Of a stretch of 6,286 nt of DNA, positions 1 through 5,604 are shown piece after piece. The notes beneath the pieces are model-generated. The model saw only the letters and a program-made list of their open reading frames with translations. It was not told the DNA's origin and searched no databases. Position numbers and translations under genes: made by a program. How positions within the stretch are numbered: the stretch's first letter is position 1; each line of letters starts with the position of its first letter. Origin of the DNA: an uncultured Granulosicoccus sp. Lineage in GTDB: Bacteria > Pseudomonadota > Gammaproteobacteria > Granulosicoccales > Granulosicoccaceae. The stretch lies in contig CALLPU010000195.1 in assembly GCA_938016235.1 (NCBI GenBank), positions 1 to 6,286 of the forward strand, in the 5' to 3' direction.

Positions 1-1092
1 GAAACCGGCTCGTTTCCACAGTCGGTCGCCTTTGTCTTGTGGGGTAGCGACAACCTGAAGAACGAAGGTGTCCCCATTGCGCAGGTGATGGCCCTGATGG
101 GTGCTCGCCCCCGCTTTGATCCCTATGGCAAGTTGTGCGGCTCAGAACTCATCCCGCTGGAAGAGCTTGGCAGACCCCGGGTGGATGTACTGACCACGTT
201 GTCTGGCGTATTCCGCGATCTGCTGCCCCTGCAGACACGCATGCTGGCAGAGGCAGCACTGATCGCATCCAGTGCGGATGAACCTGTTGAACAGAACTTC
301 GTGCGTAAGCACACGCTGGAGTATCAGGCAAAGAACGATTGTGACTTTGAAACAGCGGCACTGCGGGTTTTCAGTAACGCCGATGGTGCTTATGGTGCCA
401 ACGTCAATTTGTTGATCGACAGCGGTGCCTGGGACAGCGAAGATGAACTTGCCGATGTCTATGCCAACCGCAAGTGCTTCGCCTACGGAGTTGATGGCAG
501 TGCCAAACGACAATCCAGGCACCTTGAAACCGCCCTTGGCGATGTTGATGTTGCCTACCAGAATCTGGAGAGTGTGGAGCTTGGGATTACTCAGCTGGAC
601 TACTACTTTGACACGCTTGGTGGCGTCAACTCCATGATCAAGAAGTCGCGCGGCGAAGCCATACCCACCTACATCGGCGATCAGACTCGCGGAGAAGGCA
701 CCGTTCGAACCTTGCAGGAACAAGTCTCGCTTGAGACGCGCACCCGTATGCTTAATCCCAAATGGTACGAAGGTCAGCTCAAGCACGGTTACGAAGGTGT
801 GAGAGCCATTGAAACTTCCATCACTAACACACTGGGTTGGTCTGCAACCACCGGGCAGGTATCGCCCTGGGTCTACAAGCAGATGGCCAGTACTTTTATT
901 CTTGATAAAGCCATGCGTGATCGCCTGGCAGAACTCAATCCCACTGCGTCAGCTCGCATGGCCAATCGGCTTATCGAAGCAAGCGAACGTAATTACTGGT
1001 CTCCAAGTGAAGAAGTATTGCAAGCCCTGCATGACGCAGGAGATGAACTTGAAGATCGCCTTGAAGGCGTAGTAGCCGGAGCAGCAGCATGA
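1..1092 (+). CDS. bchH: Magnesium chelatase large subunit BchH (C-terminal part; 5' end outside window)
   Basis: BchH is the porphyrin-binding catalytic subunit of cytoplasmic magnesium chelatase. With BchI and BchD it uses ATP to insert Mg2+ into protoporphyrin IX, the first committed step to bacteriochlorophyll. The frame is open from base 1, so the visible 363 codons are the C-terminal third of a protein that is usually about 1,200 residues. A TTG at 37 is an internal codon, not a start. Recognisable CobN/BchH-family segments include FVLWGSDNLKNEG, MGARPRFDPYGK, ELIPLEELGRPRVDV and SGVFRDLLPLQ in the first 75 visible residues, then a GAYGANVN segment, QLDYYFDTLGGV, and the tail NYWSPSEEVLQALHDAG. 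The acidic tail ends in an alanine run. The stop overlaps the bchL start (ATGA), implying translational coupling. I see no frameshift or missing segment. CobN of cobaltochelatase is the nearest alternative family, but the following genes make BchH secure. Confidence 0.97.
   Translation, partial: ETGSFPQSVAFVLWGSDNLKNEGVPIAQVMALMGARPRFDPYGKLCGSELIPLEELGRPRVDVLTTLSGVFRDLLPLQTRMLAEAALIASSADEPVEQNFVRKHTLEYQAKNDCDFETAALRVFSNADGAYGANVNLLIDSGAWDSEDELADVYANRKCFAYGVDGSAKRQSRHLETALGDVDVAYQNLESVELGITQLDYYFDTLGGVNSMIKKSRGEAIPTYIGDQTRGEGTVRTLQEQVSLETRTRMLNPKWYEGQLKHGYEGVRAIETSITNTLGWSATTGQVSPWVYKQMASTFILDKAMRDRLAELNPTASARMANRLIEASERNYWSPSEEVLQALHDAGDELEDRLEGVVAGAAA
1078..1081 (+). promoter_or_regulatory. 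Ribosome binding site for bchL
   Basis: GGAG lies inside the last codons of bchH, 7 bases before the ATG at 1089. It supports 1089 as the start and fits re-initiation by ribosomes finishing bchH. The match is modest. Confidence 0.5.
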
Positions 1093-2012
1093 ATGTACAA
1101 GCCGTACCAATGAGTCAGATCAAGCGTAGTAATTCGGTTGGCAAGCATGTTCCTGATGGACAGGGCAGCGTGCAAGTGCACCAGGATGCGTCCATGAAAA
1201 TTGAGGGTGCCAAGGTATTTGCGGTGTACGGTAAAGGCGGCATCGGCAAAAGCACCACCTCCTCTAATCTATCGGCGGCTTTCTCAAAACTCGGAAAACG
1301 CGTCTTGCAGATCGGCTGCGACCCGAAACATGATTCCACATTCACGTTAACCAAGCAGCTGATGCCAACCGTGATTGATGTGCTGGCGGAAGCTGACTTT
1401 CACACCGAAGAGCTGTCACCGGAAGACTATGTGTATGAAGGTTATAACGGCGTCATGTGTGTTGAGGCCGGAGGCCCTCCTGCTGGCACTGGCTGCGGCG
1501 GTTACGTGGTTGGACAAACTGTCAAACTGTTAAAGGAGCATCACCTGCTTGAAGACACTGATGTCGTTATCTTCGACGTCCTCGGTGATGTTGTCTGCGG
1601 TGGTTTCGCAGCCCCTCTGCAACATGCAGAACGTGCTCTGGTGGTTGCTGCCAATGATTTTGATTCCATCTTCGCGATGAATCGTATCGTGCAGGCAATT
1701 GGTGCCAAAGCAAAGAACTACGATGTCCGTATTGGCGGCGTCATCTGTAACCGAAGTGCTGGCACAGACCAGATAGACCGGTTCAACGATGTTACTGGCA
1801 TGGAGACCATTGCGCATTTTCCGGATCTTGACGTGATTCGTCGTAGCCGACTGAAAAAATCCACACTGTTTGAAATGGAACAGTCACCCGAGCTGGATGC
1901 TGTAACCAATGAATACATGCGACTGGCAGCGAATCTGTATGCCGGCGTAGATCCTGTGAATGCCGTATCGATGCAGGATCGTGACATTTTTGATCTGCTA
2001 GGTTTCGATTGA
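1089..2012 (+). CDS. bchL: Light-independent protochlorophyllide reductase, iron-sulfur ATP-binding subunit BchL
   Basis: BchL is the nitrogenase Fe-protein (NifH)-like reductase of dark-operative protochlorophyllide reductase. As a homodimer with a bridging 4Fe-4S cluster it passes electrons, with ATP hydrolysis, to the BchN-BchB catalytic component, which makes chlorophyllide a. The 307-residue product is slightly longer than the usual ~297. The P-loop YGKGGIGKSTT is at residues 47-57 and the conserved GCDPKHDSTFTLT at 76-88. The two cluster-ligand cysteines are Cys136 (in PAGTGCGGYVVGQ) and Cys170 (in DVVCGGFAAPLQ). The switch-like DVLGDVVCGGF is intact, as is the C-terminal DRDIFDLLGFD typical of BchL. 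The variable N-terminus (about 40 residues before the P-loop) contains GQGSVQVH, which matches BchL proteins and argues against starting at Met36. Met8 is a possible alternative start. BchX of chlorophyllide reductase is the main look-alike, but these motifs and the adjacent bchH favour BchL. Confidence 0.98.
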   Translation: MNVQAVPMSQIKRSNSVGKHVPDGQGSVQVHQDASMKIEGAKVFAVYGKGGIGKSTTSSNLSAAFSKLGKRVLQIGCDPKHDSTFTLTKQLMPTVIDVLAEADFHTEELSPEDYVYEGYNGVMCVEAGGPPAGTGCGGYVVGQTVKLLKEHHLLEDTDVVIFDVLGDVVCGGFAAPLQHAERALVVAANDFDSIFAMNRIVQAIGAKAKNYDVRIGGVICNRSAGTDQIDRFNDVTGMETIAHFPDLDVIRRSRLKKSTLFEMEQSPELDAVTNEYMRLAANLYAGVDPVNAVSMQDRDIFDLLGFD

Positions 2013-2022
2013 TCGCTTTGCA

Positions 2023-3480
2023 GTGAGCATGCACACCGACAACGGCCAGAGCAGCAAGGCGGCAATGCGCGCAGCCCGCGCAGCTGAATGGCGTGCCCTG
2101 CTGTACAAGGCCATGCCGTTCAGCGACACCGCCAGCAAGGAATTACCGTGGAGCCGGCTTGTTCGCCTCTCGATGTTTCAGGTCTCCTGCGGCATGGCTC
2201 TGGTGTTGCTCAACGGCACGTTGAATCGTGTGATGATTGTTGAGCTCAGCGTACCGGCGTGGCTGGTTGCCACGATGGTAGCGTTGCCCATGTTGTTTGC
2301 CCCGTTCAGAGCCCTTGTAGGATTCCGCTCGGATCACTACAAGTCCGCCATTGGCTGGCGTCGCGTGCCGTTTATCTGGATGGGAAGCCTGATGCAGTTC
2401 GGCGGTCTGGCCATCATGCCATTTGCACTGCTACTGCTATCGGGTGATGGCAACGCACCGATCTGGGTTGCACGAGCAGCAGCTGCTCTGGCGTTTCTGC
2501 TGGTTGGGCTCGGGTTGCATACCAGTCAAACGGCAGGCCTGGCACTGGCCACGGATATCGCGCCTGAAAAGAAGCGCCCACAGGTGGTTGCCCTGCTCTA
2601 CGTGGTTCTCTTGCTGGGCATGCTGTTCAGCGCGTTGCTGTTCGGTGCGCTGTTATCCGACTTCACTCAGATCAAACTGATACAAGTGGTGCAAGGTGCA
2701 GCCATCACCACGATGGTGCTCAACTGCATCGCGCTGTGGAAACAGGAATCGCGTCGACCCGATCGTAACCAGACAACCAGACCCCTGTTTCGTGATGCCT
2801 GGAACCGATACACCAGAGCAACACAGGGCAAGCGCTTTATCGTGGCTGTCATGCTGGGTACCGCCGGGTTCAGCATGCAGGATATTTTGCTCGAACCCTA
2901 CGGTGCTGAAATTCTGGGCCTGAGCGTCAGCGCTACCACCCTGTTAACGGCCATCCTCGCTGGCGGTAGCCTGGCGGCTTTCATGGTCGCTGCCTGGCGT
3001 CTGCAGAGAGGCGCACACCCTACCCGCGTGGCGGCCAGCGGTGTCTTGATCGGCATCATCGCATTTTCCATGGTTATCTTTGCTGAACCCATGGGCTCTG
3101 CGGCTTTGTTCCGCGCTGGCACACTGCTGATTGGCTTTGGTGCCGGATTGTTCGGCGTCAGTACGCTGATCATGGCAATGACCATGGTAGGCGAAGAACA
3201 TACCGGCCTGTCACTGGGTGCCTGGGGCGCTGCTCAAGCCACTGCCGCCGGTGTTGGCATTGCGCTAGGGGGACTGGTACGTGACTCCGTCACCGAATTA
3301 GCCAGCCACGGTGTTCTGGGTGAGGCTTTGAGCGGTGCGGCCACCGGTTACAGCGTGGTTTATCACCTCGAAATAGCATTTCTTTTTGTAGCACTCGCAG
3401 CCATGGGCCGACTGACATCGGTCAAGGCTGTCAATCAATCTCAACCTCGGCAATTTGGTCTTGCCGAATTTCCCAACTGA
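2023..3480 (+). CDS. lhaA: LhaA, LH1 assembly protein of the PucC/BCD major-facilitator family
   Basis: LhaA is an inner-membrane protein required for light-harvesting 1 assembly. It is thought to deliver or organise bacteriochlorophyll during insertion of LH1 polypeptides. The 485-residue product is about the usual length. After a charged cytoplasmic N-terminus of about 40 residues there are many hydrophobic segments, consistent with about 12 membrane helices; the first are near residues 47-73, 79-100 and 115-140. Family signatures include FRALVGFRSDHYKS (95-108) followed by GWRRVPFIW (111-119), then GLGLHTSQTAGLALATD (162-178) with APEKKRP. The C-terminal half carries GTAGFSMQDILLEPYG and a glycine-rich GFGAGLFGVSTL helix. 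PucC is the close paralogue, but the place directly upstream of puhA identifies LhaA. It begins with GTG at 2023; an ATG two codons later (2029) is equally possible, and no clear Shine-Dalgarno decides between them. It starts 10 bases after the bchL stop, where bchM would normally be. Confidence 0.93.
   Translation: MSMHTDNGQSSKAAMRAARAAEWRALLYKAMPFSDTASKELPWSRLVRLSMFQVSCGMALVLLNGTLNRVMIVELSVPAWLVATMVALPMLFAPFRALVGFRSDHYKSAIGWRRVPFIWMGSLMQFGGLAIMPFALLLLSGDGNAPIWVARAAAALAFLLVGLGLHTSQTAGLALATDIAPEKKRPQVVALLYVVLLLGMLFSALLFGALLSDFTQIKLIQVVQGAAITTMVLNCIALWKQESRRPDRNQTTRPLFRDAWNRYTRATQGKRFIVAVMLGTAGFSMQDILLEPYGAEILGLSVSATTLLTAILAGGSLAAFMVAAWRLQRGAHPTRVAASGVLIGIIAFSMVIFAEPMGSAALFRAGTLLIGFGAGLFGVSTLIMAMTMVGEEHTGLSLGAWGAAQATAAGVGIALGGLVRDSVTELASHGVLGEALSGAATGYSVVYHLEIAFLFVALAAMGRLTSVKAVNQSQPRQFGLAEFPN
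3447..3467 (+). promoter_or_regulatory. Stem-loop at the 3' end of lhaA, just upstream of puhA
   Basis: TCGGCAA (3447-3453) and TTGCCGA (3461-3467) form a perfect 7-base-pair stem with a 7-base loop. It lies within the last codons of lhaA, ends 28 bases before the puhA ATG, and is followed by ATTTCCC. There is no real T tract, so a full terminator is unlikely. It could mark an mRNA processing site or protect the 5' end of a puhA message. It could also be a chance result of coding sequence. Confidence 0.35.
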
Positions 3481-3482
3481 TC

Positions 3483-3487
3483 AGGAG
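3483..3487 (+). promoter_or_regulatory. Ribosome binding site for puhA
   Basis: AGGAG lies 8 bases before the ATG at 3496, immediately after the lhaA stop codon. With puhB it is one of the two best Shine-Dalgarno sequences in the window, and it fits strong translation of a structural subunit. Confidence 0.8.
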
Positions 3488-3495
3488 ACGGGACA

Positions 3496-4323
3496 ATGGA
3501 AGTAGGTGCAATCACGCAGTACATTGATGTGGCGCAACTCGCGCTCTATGTGTTCTGGTTATTCTTTGTGCTGCTGGTGCTGTATCTGAACAAGGAAAGC
3601 CGACGTGAAGGTTTTCCCCTGCGTTTCCACGAGAACGATCGAGGCGCTCCGAGTACCGAGCATAAAGTGCCCAGCCCCAAAACCTATGAACTGCTACACG
3701 GAGAAACCGTGCAGCTTCCCAGTGGCAAGAATGATGATCACCGGGAACTGAATGCAACTCCACTGGGGCCCTGGCCCGGAGCGCCGCTGGTGCCAAACGG
3801 CAACGCCATGATTGATGGCCTGGGTGCTGCAGCCTGGGCAGAACGTGCCGACTCTCCCGATCTGACCACTGAGGGTGATCCTCGCCTCGTACCCCTGTCG
3901 CAATTGCCAGAGCACGAGTTCTACATACCGGCAAAATCTCCGGATCCGAGAGGTATGGATGTGCGCGCCTGTGACGATCAGGTGGTGGGAACCATCGCCG
4001 ACATCATCGTTGATCGCATGGAATTTCTGCCACGCTACTACCAGGTTGCACTTGAGTCTGGCAAAACCGTACTGCTGCCAATGATGTACGTGACCCTGAA
4101 GCGCAAGACCCACGCCCCGACAGAAGGTACGCTGGCGGAGCGCTTGATTGACGGACGTCGCAAGGAAATACGCGTTGCCTCCCTGAACGCTGCGCAGTTT
4201 GAAGATGTTCCCTTGACCGCCAGCAGCTCGGTGGTCACTTTGCTCGAGGAAGACAAGATACAAGCGTATTACGGCGGCGCGCATGTCTACGGTTCTCCGC
4301 AAAGAACCGAATCACTGATTTGA
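3496..4323 (+). CDS. puhA: Photosynthetic reaction centre H subunit PuhA
   Basis: PuhA is the H subunit of the type-II reaction centre. It caps L and M on the cytoplasmic face, stabilises the complex, and helps bring protons to secondary quinone QB. The 275-residue product is a little longer than the roughly 260 of well-studied H subunits. The architecture is typical: a short periplasmic N-terminus, one transmembrane helix (about residues 13-31), the positively charged KESRREGFPL directly after it (33-42), then a cytoplasmic PRC-barrel domain. Characteristic segments are GPWPGAPLVPNGNAMIDGLG with AAWAERADSPDL, the MDVRACDDQVVG stretch opening the barrel, KTVLLPMMYV, and TLLEEDKIQAYYGG near the C-terminus. 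Glu176 in VDRMEF sits where a proton-pathway glutamate is expected, though that alignment is from memory. ATG plus strong Shine-Dalgarno fixes the start. Stem-loops lie just before and just after the gene, which may separate its mRNA level from the flanking genes. Confidence 0.97.
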   Translation: MEVGAITQYIDVAQLALYVFWLFFVLLVLYLNKESRREGFPLRFHENDRGAPSTEHKVPSPKTYELLHGETVQLPSGKNDDHRELNATPLGPWPGAPLVPNGNAMIDGLGAAAWAERADSPDLTTEGDPRLVPLSQLPEHEFYIPAKSPDPRGMDVRACDDQVVGTIADIIVDRMEFLPRYYQVALESGKTVLLPMMYVTLKRKTHAPTEGTLAERLIDGRRKEIRVASLNAAQFEDVPLTASSSVVTLLEEDKIQAYYGGAHVYGSPQRTESLI

Positions 4324-4334
4324 CGCCACGCGTC

Positions 4335-4366
4335 TGGAGCGGCTCGTCTGTTACGCAGTCGCTCCA
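4335..4366 (+). terminator. Long stem-loop after puhA (partial terminator or mRNA processing/stability element)
   Basis: It begins 11 bases after the puhA stop. Bases 4335-4347 pair with 4353-4366 to give about 13 base pairs, including one G-U pair and one bulged C at 4356, closed by a 5-base loop. The outer seven pairs, TGGAGCG with CGCTCCA, are perfect. A short run TTTT follows at 4371-4374, four bases after the stem. That is weak for an intrinsic terminator, so partial read-through into puhB, or 3'-end protection of puhA mRNA, seems more likely than full termination. It is the most prominent non-coding structure in the window. Confidence 0.55.
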
Positions 4367-4393
4367 TCAGTTTTACAAAGAACAATAACCAAC

Positions 4394-4407
4394 CCGGCCT
4401 GTGCCGG
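4394..4407 (+). promoter_or_regulatory. Small GC-rich hairpin in the puhB leader
   Basis: CCGGC (4394-4398) and GCCGG (4403-4407) form a 5-pair stem with a 4-base loop, 19 bases before the puhB Shine-Dalgarno. An alternative pairing of TGTGC (4400-4404) with GCACA (4415-4419) shares bases with it, so the two cannot form together. Any regulatory role is speculative. Confidence 0.25.
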
Positions 4408-4426
4408 ACCAGGCGCACACTGTTTC

Positions 4427-4432
4427 AGGAGG
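4427..4432 (+). promoter_or_regulatory. Ribosome binding site for puhB
   Basis: AGGAGG, followed by T, is a consensus Shine-Dalgarno with 6 bases to the GTG at 4439. It decides the start codon: an ATG at 4401 is in a different frame and cannot begin this gene, so the GTG start is well supported. Confidence 0.8.
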
Positions 4433-4438
4433 TTCGAA

Positions 4439-5107
4439 GTGCAGGATCACGACGATTTCGATTTTGAAGATCAACCCGGCATTCCCGCGCCACTACCCCC
4501 TGGCGAACATGTCGTCTGGCAAGGCAGCCCTGATAAATGGGAAATGGCCAAGAATGCATTCCACATACGCAAGATCATGCTGTACTTCGCCGTGATTCTG
4601 GCCGTGCAGATCCTGTCCGGGTTGACCATCAGTGGAGGCTCAACAACCGGAGTCAGCTTGCCGATGACCGTGGCGCTATCGTTCGCCGGCATTGCCATCC
4701 TGGGCGTGCTGGCCTGGGCTACCGCTCATGTCACCATCTATACCGTCACCAACCGACGCATACTGATCCGCTTCGGTGTGGCACTGCAAATGACCATCAA
4801 CCTGCCGTTTACTCAGATCAAGGCAGCCGACATGCGTGTCGACAACAATGGTTTTGGCGACATACCATTAACCTTGAAAGACGCCAAGCGAGTGAACTAC
4901 TTCGTACTGTGGCCTCATGTCAGGCCCTGGTGCTTTTCAACACCTCAACCCATGCTGCGTAGCATTCCCAACGTGGAAAGGGTGGCTCGCATCGTTGGCG
5001 ATATGGCAGCAGAAGCCCCTGACTCACACACCACACGAAAGCGGGCGGGTGCCAATCAAGCGTTAAATGATGCTGAAGCCGGCCTCATGCAGTCGGAGGC
5101 ACTGTGA
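4439..5107 (+). CDS. puhB: Photosynthetic complex assembly protein PuhB
   Basis: PuhB is an inner-membrane assembly factor that helps form the reaction centre and so the RC-LH1 core complex; it is not a subunit of the finished complex. The 222-residue product is close to the usual ~214. An acidic N-terminus (residues 1-11) is followed by LPPGEHVVWQGSP (19-31), the usual opening of this family. Two hydrophobic helices follow at about 46-64 and 74-98, then YTVTNRRILIRFG (101-113), the bacterial PH-like signature. Further family-like stretches are LPFTQIKAADMR, GFGDIPLTL and a PMLRSIPNVERVARI segment. The last ~30 residues are variable and hydrophilic. The gene follows puhA after a 115-base gap containing stem-loops, starts with GTG behind a consensus Shine-Dalgarno, and overlaps puhC by four bases. 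A generic PH-domain membrane protein is the only alternative, and the context excludes it. Confidence 0.95.
   Translation: MQDHDDFDFEDQPGIPAPLPPGEHVVWQGSPDKWEMAKNAFHIRKIMLYFAVILAVQILSGLTISGGSTTGVSLPMTVALSFAGIAILGVLAWATAHVTIYTVTNRRILIRFGVALQMTINLPFTQIKAADMRVDNNGFGDIPLTLKDAKRVNYFVLWPHVRPWCFSTPQPMLRSIPNVERVARIVGDMAAEAPDSHTTRKRAGANQALNDAEAGLMQSEAL
5095..5099 (+). promoter_or_regulatory. Ribosome binding site for puhC
   Basis: GGAGG lies in the last codons of puhB, only 4 bases before the GTG at 5104. The spacing is tight, but together with the GTGA overlap it supports coupled translation of puhB and puhC. Confidence 0.6.
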
Positions 5108-5589
5108 AACTCAGGCCTGGCGAAAAGGCCATTCTGCCAACCTGGTTCAAGGCAGGGATTGTATTTGCCCTGCTAACCACCTTGTATGTCAGCTGGGCGC
5201 ATCGGCTAGACAATCGTGAGGCGGTAACGCAGACGCAAGCCAGTCATCATGGCGCCATCGTCAGGCAGACTGAACTGCGCTTCATCGATGTCGCTGAAGG
5301 CACCGTCAGTATTGTCAACGCAGCCACTGACCAGGAAATCATGCGGCTACATACTGGCGAGGATGGATTCATGCGTAGCGTGATGCGCGGCATGGCAAGA
5401 GAGCGCAAGGCGCGTGGCCTCGGTCCTGAAGTACCGTTTCAGCTGACGCTCTGGGAAGACGGGCTGGTGTCCCTGATCGACCCCGCAACATCACGACGAG
5501 TAGAGTTGTCGGCTTTTGGCGTGGACAATGTTGCAGCCTTTACGCGGTTACTTCCTGCGGACGGCGTAGCCTCTGCCCCCGCTTCCTGA
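5104..5589 (+). CDS. puhC: Photosynthetic complex assembly protein PuhC
   Basis: PuhC is a small inner-membrane protein needed for normal amounts and organisation of the RC-LH1 core complex. The 161-residue product matches the usual size. A short basic cytoplasmic N-terminus (KLRPGEKAILPTWFK, 2-16) leads into one transmembrane helix at about 17-32, and the rest should be periplasmic. The conserved domain begins at TELRFIDVAEGTVSIVNA (56-73) and continues with GEDGFMRSVMRGMARER (85-101), then RGLGPEVPFQL (104-114). The end, LWEDGLVSLIDPAT, is followed by VELSAFG with NVAAFTRLL, all typical of PuhC. The C-terminus is a short alanine/serine tail. It starts with GTG inside the puhB stop (GTGA overlap). 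It is followed directly by puhE, with neither puhD nor acsF between them. Confidence 0.94.
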   Translation: MKLRPGEKAILPTWFKAGIVFALLTTLYVSWAHRLDNREAVTQTQASHHGAIVRQTELRFIDVAEGTVSIVNAATDQEIMRLHTGEDGFMRSVMRGMARERKARGLGPEVPFQLTLWEDGLVSLIDPATSRRVELSAFGVDNVAAFTRLLPADGVASAPAS

Positions 5590-5604
5590 TTGACGGCCAT
5601 TGAC

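Noticed and set aside
37..39. TTG at 37 as a start codon for a shorter protein
   Set aside because: The codons before it (from base 1) continue the conserved BchH sequence, so the gene simply enters from the left edge.
142..786. A 214-codon open frame on the - strand opposite bchH
   Set aside because: It is wholly antisense to well-conserved BchH coding sequence, its product has no recognisable family features, and it would break the co-directional operon. It is a shadow frame.
1194..1196. ATG at bchL codon 36 as the real start
   Set aside because: Residues 24-31 (GQGSVQVH) match the N-terminal region of other BchL proteins, and the ATGA overlap plus GGAG favour 1089.
3694..4302. A 202-codon open frame on the - strand opposite puhA, and a 140-codon one at 3512-3934
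   Set aside because: Both lie antisense to a confident puhA and have no known motif. Composition of the puhA codons explains the open frames.
4324..4438. A PpsR/CrtJ-type operator (TGT-N12-ACA) or a sigma-70 promoter for puhB
   Set aside because: The TGT triplets at 4349, 4400 and 4421 are not followed at 12 bases by ACA. TTTACA at 4372-4377 resembles a -35 but has no -10 at 16-18 bases. I do not call either.
4537..4962. A 141-codon + strand frame inside puhB
   Set aside because: It is an alternate frame of puhB, which has a strong Shine-Dalgarno and clear family motifs. The alternate product is rich in Arg/His and low in order.
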